DNA from: Methanocella sp.
GTDB taxonomy: Archaea > Halobacteriota > Methanocellia > Methanocellales > Methanocellaceae
Assembly (NCBI RefSeq): GCF_035506375.1
Contig: NZ_DATJPM010000074.1
Location: 1-64,000, forward strand
Length of the DNA: 64,000 bases
Direction: 5' to 3'
The notes beneath the pieces were generated by a model, which was given only the letters and a program-made list of their open reading frames with translations, did no database searches and was not told where the DNA came from. A program made the position numbers and the translations under genes. This document shows positions 1 through 8,473 of this stretch, one piece after another (within the stretch, counting starts at the first letter, position 1; the number at the start of each line of letters is the position of its first letter).

Positions 1-260
1 ACAAAGTACACAAAGCCGGTTCATCGGCGATCAGGGCACGAAGGATACAAGGGCACAGTGGAATGAACAAGAGCACTTTTTGCCATCGTGCCTTTATATA
101 TTATAAATTCAAAAAGCTGCTCTGTGATCTTTGTATCTTAATTATAAAAAAGTCTTTGTGGGCCTCCGTGCTCTTCGTGCCTTTGTGGTGAAAAATAGTG
201 TCCTTCGTACACTCCGAGACTTAAAAGGGCATATTCAACACAGCAATTATTTTAAAATAA
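1..260. repeat. Right part of a dispersed intergenic element ending in TTCAACACAGC
   Basis: No gene is visible here. The stretch is built of short degenerate phrases such as caaagtacacaaag, gtgcctttgtggtgaaaa and gacttaaaagggcatattcaacacagca. The same phrases recur near 57.77-57.87 kb and 60.79-61.15 kb, where a left end carrying the inverse sequence (ctgtgttgaa) is also present. I read it as a non-coding, MITE-like or palindromic element cut by the window edge. Its mobility is inferred, not shown. Confidence 0.55.
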
Positions 261-414
261 GTTGGTGCCGCCTGGTGTAAACTTGGTCTAATTGGTGATT
301 AAATAAAAATTCCGTGCGGCCTGGTGTAACCCTGGTGCCGCTTGTGAGCAACTGTTGTCTCAACCACACCAGGATTACACCAGGCGGCACGGAGTTTACA
401 CCAGGCCGCACCAA
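261..414. repeat. Long imperfect hairpin of TGGTGTAA repeats
   Basis: The left arm (261-336) and right arm (367-414) are near-perfect inverted copies: gttggtgccgcctggtgtaa at 261 pairs with the complement of ttacaccaggccgcaccaac at 394-413 with one mismatch. An inner pair, 312-336 against 367-391, has two mismatches. Internally the phrase cctggtgtaa is also repeated directly. A partly deleted relative lies near 57.88-57.94 kb. No coding potential is seen. Confidence 0.6.
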
Positions 415-500
415 CGATTTTTAATAAGTCTTAGAGAACTTAGAGCCAGCTTAGAGTAGCTTCGTGGCTGAAACAGTCTTCGAGCAGCCTGGTCTTTTTT
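415..500. repeat. Dispersed repeat (cttagagc / cagccacgaag family)
   Basis: This follows the hairpin directly and contains ttagagccagcttagagtag and cttcgtggctgaaacagtc. Related copies occur around 50.31-50.45 kb and 57.69-58.02 kb, and as a compact perfect hairpin at 35.27 kb. Here it sits just downstream of the 3' end of the NYN-domain gene, so it could act in termination. That role is inference. Confidence 0.5.
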
Positions 501-516
501 TCGAGGGCCTTAGGGC

Positions 517-1083
517 CTATTGCTGCACGGGCTCTGTGGCCTCGATCTCGTGGTCGTGGGCCTTGGTGACCTCGTGCCACTCGGTGCCGTCGAACACGAT
601 GACGTAGTCGGCAACATTTTTTAACGCGATGGACAGGCCGGGCTCGGCGCCGAAGACGATGGTCTCCTTACCGTGGGCGTTGGCCTTCGCCAGGACGGGC
701 TTGAAGTCCGCGTCACGGGTAACGATGGCGATGGTGTCGATGGTCGGGCTGAAGATGAGCTCCACGGCGTCCACGGCCAGGCGGACGTCCACGTCGCCGG
801 AGCCGATGATCGGCTCAAAGCCCTGGTTCTCGATGGCCTCGACGAGCTTGTCGGACGCGTACTGGTTCAGGAAAACCTTGCCGACCTTGATGTCGCCGTA
901 GCGCTTGAGGATATCTCTGACCACTTCGAGGTCGATCTGGAACTCCTTGCGGAGCATGTTCGGGCCGTCGACCAGGAGGGCGATGTTCCGGCGCTCCTTG
1001 CTCTTTTCCTTGAAAAAGGGGATCTTATCGAGCTTGAACGCATTTTTTATAGGTGATGATAACGAATTCTTGATAGGTGCCAT
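517..1083 (-). CDS. NYN-domain (TIGR00288/LabA-like) putative RNase
   Basis: A 188-residue protein of the NYN (PIN-like) fold. After a basic N-terminal tail the core starts at LLVDGPN (Asp39). Two more acidic patches follow, GSGDVDVRLAVDA (about 95-107) and TRDADF (about 124-129), which are the usual metal-binding Asp residues of this family. Archaeal members are annotated as conserved proteins of unknown function, and ribonuclease activity is inferred from the fold. I chose the ATG at 1083 rather than the one at 1113 because GGAG lies the right distance upstream. The C-terminal 20 residues are acidic and probably disordered. It stands alone on this strand. Confidence 0.85.
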   Translation of the reverse strand: MAPIKNSLSSPIKNAFKLDKIPFFKEKSKERRNIALLVDGPNMLRKEFQIDLEVVRDILKRYGDIKVGKVFLNQYASDKLVEAIENQGFEPIIGSGDVDVRLAVDAVELIFSPTIDTIAIVTRDADFKPVLAKANAHGKETIVFGAEPGLSIALKNVADYVIVFDGTEWHEVTKAHDHEIEATEPVQQ

Positions 1084-1302
1084 GATATCAGCTCCATAAA
1101 TATGGCGATACAATTACTTACAGTTCGCCTTCATGGTTATAATCCTGTCGGATTTTATACACGGATTGGCCAGGCAGTAATCGGAATGCTGCAACTTTTT
1201 ATAATAATGATGTATTGATAAATCCTTTACTGCCATGGTGTTACTTTATAATCCGTTAGTTAAAATACCTTCTCCTGATATAAAATAAGGGGCGTATGCC
1301 CC

Positions 1303-2839
1303 TTACTTTATCGCGGCGAGCCGGTTCATGGCGTTGACGAGCGCCTCCACCGAGGCGCGGACGATGTCCTCGCGGGCGGCCCGGGCCGTGATCATGCGGC
1401 CTTTGCCGTCCTCGACGCCTACCACGACCTCCGCAAGAGCGTCCGAGCCGCCGGTTATGGCCTCTATGCGAAACTCGCGGAGCCGCATCCGGTTGCCCTC
1501 GCCGTCGACCAGGCTCTCGACCGCCTTCAGGGCGGCGTCCACGGGGCCGACGCCGGTCATGGCCCCGACGTGGGGCTTGCCGTCCACCGTGAGCCGTACG
1601 GTCGCCGTGGGCGTCACGGTGTTGCCCGTCATCACGGACAGCTCCTCGAGCACGATGCGCTTTTCCGTGTGCGCCACCTCGCCCATGACGGCCTCGGTGA
1701 TCGCGTAAAGGTCCATGTCGGTGACCTTCTTGCCCTTATCCCCGAGCGCCTTCACGCGCTCCAGGATGGCGTCCAGCTCGGGGTCGGTCGGGTCCAGGCC
1801 GGAGTCGCTGAGGATCTTCCTGACAGCGTGCTTGCCCGTGTGCTTGCCCAGCACGAGCCTCCTCTGGTGGCCCACCATCTCCGGCGTCATGATGCCCGGC
1901 TCGAAGGTCTTGCTTTCCGTGATGACGCCGTGGCTATGGATGCCCGACTCGTGGGAGAAGGCGTTGGCGCCGACCACCGGCTGTGTCGGCGAGATCGGTA
2001 TGCCCGAGAAGCGCTCCACGACCCGGGCCGTCTCGACCAGGTACTGCGTATTGACGCTCGTCTTCAGGCCATAGATGGAATGCAGGCTCATGACCACCTG
2101 GGAGAGGTCCGCGTTCCCCGCCCGCTCGCCCAGGCTGTTCATGGTGACCTGCACCTGCTTCGCGCCCGCCTCCACCGCCGCCAGGCTGTTGGCCACGGCC
2201 AGCCCGAAGTCGTTGTGGCAGTGAACGGCGATAGGGATCTTAACGTTCCGGTAAACTTCAGCTGTCAGTTTATGCATCGTAACGGGCGATGCCACGCCCA
2301 CGGTGTCGGGAATGTTCAGGACGTCGGCGCCCGCGTCCTCGGCTGCCTTGCAGATCTGCACCAGGTAGTCCATGTCAGTCCTCGTGGCGTCCATGGCGGA
2401 GAACATGCAGGGCAGGCCGTGCTTTTTCACGTACTCGACGGCCTCGACGGCCATGGCGACGACCTCCTCCCGCGACTTCTTTATCGTATTCTCCCGCTGG
2501 ATGTCCGAAGTCGACACGAACGTATGGACCATGCCCACGTCCGCGTCGATGCACGCATCGATATCGGCCCTTATCACGCGGGCGAGGCCGCAGACGGCAC
2601 AGTTCAGGCCAAGGTGAGAGATATCCTTTACGGAATCCTTCTCGCCGGCCGATGATATGGGAAAGCCGGCCTCGATAATATTCACGCCGAGCCTGTCTAG
2701 CTGGCGGGCGATCTCAAGTTTCTTTTCGTGCGTGAAAGACACGCCGGGCGTTTGCTCTCCATCGCGGAGAGTAGTATCAAAAATGTCTATGGTCTTATTC
2801 CTGTCCGGTATTTCAACAGTGTAAAAAACGATTCCCCAT
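1303..2839 (-). CDS. leuA: 2-isopropylmalate / citramalate synthase family, start region broken
   Basis: Acyl-CoA plus 2-oxoacid condensing enzyme (DRE-TIM metallolyase superfamily) for leucine or isoleucine precursors. Visible motifs are a DTTLRDGEQTPGVSF active-site start, the HCHNDFG metal site, GERAGN and HESGIHSHG. A C-terminal regulatory domain of about 110 residues begins near LEELSVMTGN, so the length fits LeuA better than a short CimA. The frame from the GTG at 2742 lacks the conserved TLRDGEQ segment, which is nevertheless encoded upstream in the same frame (2743-2778). No ATG, GTG or TTG precedes it before the in-frame stop at 2902. Removing one base from the T6 run (plus-strand A6, 2823-2828) would join an ATG at 2839. 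Exact substrate (pyruvate or 2-oxoisovalerate) is not decided. Confidence 0.85.
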
Positions 2840-2957
2840 GTGAAATCACAATAGGGGAGTATGCATTCAAGTATAAGAACGTTTGTATGGGAATAAAGAA
2901 CTCAGCATCAGTATCTCAGCCCCATCCTTGAATCGGGCGATATATATTCATAACTAT

Positions 2958-3091
2958 TGCTCGTCACGCAAGAGCAAGTATTTATATCCCATCGAGTAAA
3001 ACAGATTACACGTAGGAACTTGGTGTTGAAGTCGCAAGCTATATACCCCCCAAACTGTTGCTACTAAAATTTAATATTTCCAGGTTCCTAC
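2958..3091. other. Inverted-repeat stretch between ATPase gene and leuA
   Basis: Two stems are visible. One is ttgctc / gagcaa around 2958-2980. The other is a longer pair, gtaggaacttgg (3012-3023) with ccaggttcctac (3080-3091), 11 of 12 positions complementary and enclosing about 56 bases. It lies in the leftward transcript between the ATPase stop codon and leuA, so it may be a terminator, a leader structure or a small RNA. The sequence alone does not decide. Confidence 0.35.
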
Positions 3092-3102
3092 ACGATATTA
3101 TC

Positions 3103-5568
3103 TCATTGCTTATCGTACGCGGGAGCCGTCTTTTTCACCGGGGCCCGGGCAGGCCCGTACTTCAGTATCTTCACCGCCTCCTGCCAGAAGATGGCGACGA
3201 AGGCGAACGCGGCGATGAGCAGCACCTGCGAGGGCGAGAGGCCCGTGGCCTTGATGAGCGTGCCCAGAGGCGTGAAGACGACGGCGCAGAGGAAGGCGAA
3301 CGCGGCGATGGCCCAGGCGTCCATCACCCGGTTCGTCAGCGGGCCCAGGGATATGAGCGGCTCGCGCGCCGAGCGCGACACGAACGCCAGGAAGATGTGC
3401 CCGATGATCCAGGCGGCGAAGGCGAACGTTTGCGCTTCCGCCACGGGGTATCCGCGATACAGCGCATAATAGAAAGCGCCGAAGACGGCGGCGAACAGGC
3501 TGAGGCCGGACAGGGCGATGCCCAAGACCATGCCCCGGTCGAACAATTTCTTTTTTCGCTCCGGCTCGTAGATGGAGCGCTCCGCGGGCTCAGCCACGAA
3601 CCCGGCCGAGGCCGCCAGGTCCATGAACAGCTCGAGGAGAATGATCTGGATGGGCGCCAGCGGCATGGGCAGGCTCAGCAGCACCGGGACTAAGAACACG
3701 AGTACCAGGGCAGTCTTGACCGATAAATAGTACTTAAGGCCTTTTTTCAGGTTATCGAAGAACTTCCGCCCCTGGAATATGCCGTGGCTGATCGTGACGT
3801 AGTTATCGTCGGCGAGCACCACGTCGGCGGCCTCCCGGGCCACGTCCGTGCCCTTGATGCCCATGGATATGCCGATGTCGGCCCCCTTCAGCGCCAGCGT
3901 GTCGTTGATGCCGTCGCCCGTGACCGCCACGACCTCGCCGTTCGCCCGGAGGGCCTTCACCAGCCGGTACTTGTCCTCGGGCGTCGTCCTCGCGAAGACC
4001 GAAACGTCCTCGACGACCCGGCGCAGCTCGTCGTCCGGCATCTGGCTCATCTGAGCCCCGGTCACGACGCGCTCTGCCGGTATGCCCACCTCGCCCGCTA
4101 TATAGGCGGCGGTCTTCGGGTGGTCCCCGGTGACCATGATGGTGCGTATCCCCGCCCCGCTCGCCGTCTCGATGGTCCGCTTAACGCCGGGGCGCGGAGG
4201 GTCCTCGATCCCGGCGATGCCCACGACGTCCATGCCTTTTTCCAGCTCCTGGAACGGCCTGTCTTTATCGGCTTCCGCGACGGTCTTCCTGGCCACGGCC
4301 ACCACGCGGCGCCCTTTTGAGGCATCGTCCGCGATGGCCCTATCGATGTCCGGCCGCGGCACGGATGAGCTTTTTAGGACTTGCTCGGGCGCCCCGGTAA
4401 GCAGCAGCTCCAGGCCCCCGGGCATGCGCCGCAGGAGCGCCCGTGTCTTCAGCTCCGGGTCGAAGCTCCGCTCCCGCAAGACCTCGCCCCGGGCCGTGAG
4501 CCCCGACTCATGGGCTTTTTCAGCGATTGCCCGGTCCGTCGGCGAAAGTGAGATATCGGTCATGGAGTCGAGCGCGGCACCGAGCACGGCATTGCCAGCC
4601 GGGAACACGTCCGCCACGCGCATCCTGTTCTCGGTGATGGTGCCCGTCTTATCCGTGAGGATGACCGTGGCGTCGCCTAGCACCTCGGCCGCCTTTAGCT
4701 TTTTAACCAGAAAGTTCTCCTTCGAGAGCTGGTACGCGCCCAGCCCCAGGACCATCGTGATTATGATGGGCAGTTCCTCGGGGATGACCGCGAAGGCCAG
4801 CGCCAGGCCGGTCAGGATCATCTCCCGCAGCGGCTGCCCCCGGAGGTAGCCCAGCAGCGGTATAGTGATGCTGAAGAACAGCGCCACGAATACGAGGCTC
4901 CCGGCCAGGGATTTCATGGCTTTCTGCAGCGGCGTCTTAGGCGGTTTTATGGCCCGGGCCGTGGCCGATAGCCTGCCGAGCCTGGTATTTTTGCCCGTCG
5001 CCTCCACTTCCGCCTTGCCCTCGCCCGATACGACCACGGTGCCCGCGAATATCCCGTCTCCCGCCCTTTTATACTCGGGGAAGGACTCGCCGGTGAGCGC
5101 CGACTCGTCCGCCTGGATACTGTAGGAGACGGCCAGCCGCGCGTCGGCCGCCACCCGGGTGCCCTGGCCTAAAACCAGCACGTCCCCGGGCACCACGTCC
5201 TCGGTCCTTATCTCCCCCACACGGCCCTCCCTCACTACGCGGGTCCTCGGCGCCGCCATCTTCGACAGCGAGGCGATGGCCTTCTTCGCCCGGTACTCGT
5301 TCCACACCTCGGCCAGCACCAGCAGGACGATGACCACGAAGATGGTGAGGGCGTCCTCGAGCTTGCCCCAGAACGAGTAGACGGCGCCCACGAAGAGCAG
5401 CAAAAGTATCATCGGCTCGGTAATTTCCTCCGCGACGATGCCCAGGAAGCTTACCTCCCCGGGCCTGGTTATCCGGTTCGGCCCGTACTTCGCCAGGCGC
5501 TCCCCGGCCTCCGTTTCAGTTAAGCCCGACATGCCCCGGGCAGTCTGATCCTCCACGCCATCCACCAT
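3103..5568 (-). CDS. P-type (IIA-like) cation-transporting ATPase
   Basis: An 821-residue ion pump of the inner membrane. In order: an N-terminal cation-ATPase domain, two membrane helices (about 50-88), the actuator loop with TGES (159-162), helices with PEELP (263-267) where the Ca/Mn-type pumps have PEGLP, the phosphorylation site DKTGT (Asp306), the MVTGDHPKTA and TGDGIND hinge motifs, and a C-terminal bundle of six helices. Ca2+, Mn2+ or a monovalent cation are all possible; the PEEL variant argues against a confident Ca2+ call. I took the ATG at 5568. The longer reading from 5703 adds 45 residues with no family match and would cover the divergent metzincin start. Confidence 0.9.
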   Translation of the reverse strand: MVDGVEDQTARGMSGLTETEAGERLAKYGPNRITRPGEVSFLGIVAEEITEPMILLLLFVGAVYSFWGKLEDALTIFVVIVLLVLAEVWNEYRAKKAIASLSKMAAPRTRVVREGRVGEIRTEDVVPGDVLVLGQGTRVAADARLAVSYSIQADESALTGESFPEYKRAGDGIFAGTVVVSGEGKAEVEATGKNTRLGRLSATARAIKPPKTPLQKAMKSLAGSLVFVALFFSITIPLLGYLRGQPLREMILTGLALAFAVIPEELPIIITMVLGLGAYQLSKENFLVKKLKAAEVLGDATVILTDKTGTITENRMRVADVFPAGNAVLGAALDSMTDISLSPTDRAIAEKAHESGLTARGEVLRERSFDPELKTRALLRRMPGGLELLLTGAPEQVLKSSSVPRPDIDRAIADDASKGRRVVAVARKTVAEADKDRPFQELEKGMDVVGIAGIEDPPRPGVKRTIETASGAGIRTIMVTGDHPKTAAYIAGEVGIPAERVVTGAQMSQMPDDELRRVVEDVSVFARTTPEDKYRLVKALRANGEVVAVTGDGINDTLALKGADIGISMGIKGTDVAREAADVVLADDNYVTISHGIFQGRKFFDNLKKGLKYYLSVKTALVLVFLVPVLLSLPMPLAPIQIILLELFMDLAASAGFVAEPAERSIYEPERKKKLFDRGMVLGIALSGLSLFAAVFGAFYYALYRGYPVAEAQTFAFAAWIIGHIFLAFVSRSAREPLISLGPLTNRVMDAWAIAAFAFLCAVVFTPLGTLIKATGLSPSQVLLIAAFAFVAIFWQEAVKILKYGPARAPVKKTAPAYDKQ

Positions 5569-5656
5569 TAAAAAAATAAAAGGGCCCGGTAAAAACCTTA
5601 CCCGATGTTTGTCACGGCGCCAGATATTTATGCAGGCCTCGATTAATCCACATTCA

Positions 5657-6397
5657 ATGGCCTCCTGGAAAGACCTCTGGCCCGTCCCGGCCGCGCTGAT
5701 CATTTTCTGCGCGGCGGCCCTCGTCGGCCTTCCCCTCTACATGCATATGCAAGTGTCGGGGACTACCGGAGCCTACGCGCCCTTGTACTTATACGAGCAC
5801 TCGCCCTATGATACGATCGCCGTCGAGGCCCATTATGAGCCGGGCGCGGCGCCTTCCGATAATGCTCTCGCCGGACTCCGGGAGATGCTTGAGAAATACA
5901 CGGGCAAGCGCGTCGAAGTCTCTGTATATGGCGACCTGCCAAAGGGCGTCGTCAACGGGCCCATCACCGAGGACAACGTGGGCGACATCGGGGAAGGCAT
6001 CCTGGAAAATTATAGTAAGGTGCAGATGGGCTGGGCCGGCGGGACCATACCGATCTACATAATTTACGTTAACGCGACCGGCCCGGCGGCGACGGGCGGC
6101 GAGAACGACACCGTCGTGGGCATCTCCTACCGGGCCGACTCCTTCTTCATCCTCAAGAACTACGTAGACTCGGAGGGGCTGGAAAAGGCCGTGCTGATCC
6201 ACGAGACGGGCCATCTATTTGGCCTGGAACACGACGACGACCCGAACTGCGTCATGAGCACCGTGATGCTGGAGAACAAGTCGTGGGAGAGCGGCGGGGG
6301 CCCGCCCACCGATTTCTGTGCTAACCATCAGAAAGAGCTTGCCGACCGGAGGCAGGACCTGTTCTATAATGCCAGGCGAGCTATAACATACAATTAA
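5657..6397 (+). CDS. Membrane-anchored metzincin-type zinc metalloprotease
   Basis: A 246-residue protein with one N-terminal membrane helix (about residues 8-29) and an extracytoplasmic catalytic domain. The zinc site HETGHLFGLEH (His182, Glu183, His186, His192) with a downstream Met-turn (CVMS, Met200) is the metzincin signature HExxHxxGxxH. I see no propeptide cysteine switch. ATG 5657 was preferred because the helix follows directly; TTG 5609 and ATG 5630 are in frame upstream. It is divergent from the cation ATPase and convergent with the tungstate ABC genes, whose last codons overlap its end by 4 bases. The substrate is unknown. Confidence 0.8.
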   Translation: MASWKDLWPVPAALIIFCAAALVGLPLYMHMQVSGTTGAYAPLYLYEHSPYDTIAVEAHYEPGAAPSDNALAGLREMLEKYTGKRVEVSVYGDLPKGVVNGPITEDNVGDIGEGILENYSKVQMGWAGGTIPIYIIYVNATGPAATGGENDTVVGISYRADSFFILKNYVDSEGLEKAVLIHETGHLFGLEHDDDPNCVMSTVMLENKSWESGGGPPTDFCANHQKELADRRQDLFYNARRAITYN

Positions 6398-7110
6398 AAT
6401 ACCATGTCGCCGCTGACGAACGCCTTCGCCCGCGGATCGGACGGCCTCTCCAGGATGTCGGAAACGCCGCCGACTTCCACGAGCTCCCCGTCGATCATCA
6501 CGCCTATTCTGTCGGCCAGCCTCTTCGCCTGGGCCAGGCTGTGGGTGACCATGACCACCGTCGTCCCGTAGCGGTCGTTAATGTCCTTCACTGCCTTCTC
6601 GATGATCGCCACGTTATGGCGGTCCAGGTTGGCCGTCGGCTCATCTAAAAAGAGGACCTTTGGCTTGACCACGTATGCCCTGGCGAAAGCTATGCGCTGC
6701 GCCTCTCCGCCCGAGAGGTGCCGGGCATACTCCTTTTCCTTGCCCGACATGTCCAGCAGGGCCAGGACTTCCTTCACGCGGGCGTCGATCTCATATTTCG
6801 GCACGCGCCTCAGCCGGAGGCCGTACGCGACGTTCTCGTAGACGCTCATGGAGAACACGACGGGCTTCTGGAATACCATGGCCATGGACCGCCTCAATGC
6901 CATATTGCCGCTGCGGATGTCGCTGCCGTCGATCGTTACCCGCCCCTCATAATCGGTATTGAGCATGCCCAGGATACGGATGAGGGACGTCTTGCCCGAG
7001 CCGCTTGGCCCGACGAGGGCCAGGGTCTCGCCGTCGCGGACCTCCAGGTCGATATTCCTCAGTATAATCCGGCCGTCTACGCTCCAGCCCAGCCCTCTGG
7101 CGGCGATCAT
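6394..7110 (-). CDS. tupC: Tungstate/molybdate-type ABC transporter ATP-binding protein
   Basis: A 238-residue ABC ATPase that would energise the adjacent permease. Walker A is GPSGSGKT (34-41), the signature is LSGGEAQR and Walker B is VLFLDEPT, followed by the switch His in MVTHS. Start ATG 7110 overlaps the permease stop codon and is preceded by GGGGGAGAAGG; a longer in-frame reading (to 7254) only overlaps the permease. The assignment to tungstate rests on the partner permease and on the nearby molybdopterin genes. Phosphate-type ATPases look very similar, so the symbol is tentative. Confidence 0.75.
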   Translation of the reverse strand: MIAARGLGWSVDGRIILRNIDLEVRDGETLALVGPSGSGKTSLIRILGMLNTDYEGRVTIDGSDIRSGNMALRRSMAMVFQKPVVFSMSVYENVAYGLRLRRVPKYEIDARVKEVLALLDMSGKEKEYARHLSGGEAQRIAFARAYVVKPKVLFLDEPTANLDRHNVAIIEKAVKDINDRYGTTVVMVTHSLAQAKRLADRIGVMIDGELVEVGGVSDILERPSDPRAKAFVSGDMVF

Positions 7111-7808
7111 GCCTTCTCCCCCTGGATAAGGTTCACTGCCAGGTTCACGACGAAAGAAAGCGCCAGCAGGATGATACCCAGGGCGATGGCCTTGCCGAAA
7201 TCGCCCATCCGGGTCTCCAGCACGATGGACGTGGTGAGCACCCTGGTGCTCCACTGGATATCGCCGCCCACGATCATGACGGCGCCGACTTCCGCTATCG
7301 CCCGGCCGAAACCGGCCAGGACGGCGACGACGATCGCCTGCCGAGCCTCGCCCAGCGTGATGACGGCCGTATGCATCCGGTCGGCGCCCAGCGATATGGC
7401 CGTATCGATGACCGACGGGTCCACGGCCTTCGTGGCCGTGATGGTCAGGCCAGTGATAATGGGCAGAATCAGTATGACCTGGGCGATGACCATGGCGGTA
7501 GGCGTGAATAGCAGGCCGAACGACCCCAGCGGCCCCGACCGGGACAGGATCAGGAAGACGAACAGGCCCGCCACGACCGGGGGAAGGCCCATGAGCGTGA
7601 AGATGAGGTTCTTTAGAAGCCTCTTGAGGGGAAACTCGTTCAGGGTTATGAGCGCTCCGAGCGGTATGCCCACGAGCGAAGCGATGATGGTGGACGTCCC
7701 GGATACCTGGAGAGAAAGGGATGCGATGTCCATGATCTCCGGGTTGAGGCTGGTGATTAGAACGGCTGCCTGGATGATGCCATCGATGATATATCCCAAC
7801 TTCGACAC
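7107..7808 (-). CDS. tupB: Tungstate-type ABC transporter permease
   Basis: A 233-residue integral membrane protein with about five to six helices and the permease coupling loop EARQAIVVAVLAGFGRAIAEVG, which resembles TupB/WtpB permeases. The start is GTG 7808 with GGCGGAG upstream. It is translationally coupled to the ATPase. A substrate-binding protein (TupA/WtpA) gene, normally upstream, is missing at this locus. The only binding-protein-like domain nearby is fused to the second MoeA. Tungstate would supply the formylmethanofuran dehydrogenase encoded at 39-49 kb. Confidence 0.75.
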   Translation of the reverse strand: MSKLGYIIDGIIQAAVLITSLNPEIMDIASLSLQVSGTSTIIASLVGIPLGALITLNEFPLKRLLKNLIFTLMGLPPVVAGLFVFLILSRSGPLGSFGLLFTPTAMVIAQVILILPIITGLTITATKAVDPSVIDTAISLGADRMHTAVITLGEARQAIVVAVLAGFGRAIAEVGAVMIVGGDIQWSTRVLTTSIVLETRMGDFGKAIALGIILLALSFVVNLAVNLIQGEKA

Positions 7809-7829
7809 TCCGCCTGCAAAATAAATATG

Positions 7830-7950
7830 CGCCCGCCGCTAAATAAATGGCGGGCGAGGTTGCGTCTATGGACTCTGGTGCGTTTTATCCAGGCGCCTGC
7901 GCCGACATTGAGGGGGCTTTAGGCTGTGGCTACCGTGCCGGGCGCAGGCG
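7830..7950 (-). promoter_or_regulatory. Structured 5' leader candidate of the tungstate ABC genes
   Basis: Two perfect stems lie upstream of the permease start. cgcccgcc (7830-7837) pairs with ggcgggcg (7849-7856) over an 11-base AT loop. cgcctgcgcc (7894-7903) pairs with ggcgcaggcg (7941-7950) around a 37-base loop. The GC-rich stems stand out in an otherwise AT-rich gap. A metal- or cofactor-sensing leader is a guess; operator or terminator roles are also open. Confidence 0.4.
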
Positions 7951-8086
7951 GGTTAGCGGATAGGAGACTTTGCTTGAATGAAGCCCCACGAAATGTAAAT
8001 AATAATGCTTGATAAATATACTTTTCGTAACTTAATTTAGTTAACAAGATGCATATAGACATTACCAAAAAAGAAAAATAAGAAAA

Positions 8087-8245
8087 TTACTTAGTATCCT
8101 GCTCAATTTTGAGCTCGATGTGCTTCCAGGGGGTTTCGACGCTGTCCAGGGTCTCTACCATCCCCGACACGGCTCCCGAGAGGAACTCCTGTACGAACTT
8201 GTTGAGGGGGACCTTTTTCCCATCGACGACTAGCTCTGCTTTCAT
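8087..8245 (-). CDS. Small conserved methanogen protein
   Basis: A 52-residue acidic soluble protein beginning MKAELVVDGKKVPLNKFVQ. Small proteins with this start resemble conserved ones I associate with methanogens, but no function is known to me. I chose ATG 8245 because GGTGA sits just upstream; the 70-residue reading from 8299 would add an unrelated hydrophobic tail. It is probably monocistronic, with the long leader region of the tungstate transporter downstream of it. Confidence 0.65.
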   Translation of the reverse strand: MKAELVVDGKKVPLNKFVQEFLSGAVSGMVETLDSVETPWKHIELKIEQDTK

Positions 8246-8473
8246 TATTTCACCTACGTGCATATAGGGCGCCGGAGATATAAACATCACCTTTCGCAAA
8301 TTTTGTTCCCTTAAGCCGGCCGCCCGGCAATATATTTTCGAGTCAGCGCTCTCTAAAGAAAAGATTATAAGCTTATCGAAAGATAATTGCTTGAATTATA
8401 GACGATATCGGCTTTTGACGCTATATGTGGGGACCATATCGGGCTTGTCGGCCGAAAAACTACGGTGGGTACT

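Noticed and set aside
1..500. Insertion sequence with transposase
   Set aside because: Only non-coding inverted repeats are present here; no transposase motif was found anywhere in the window.
1570..2655. 361-codon plus-strand ORF opposite leuA
   Set aside because: His/Arg/Asp-rich shadow of a conserved enzyme gene; no family features.
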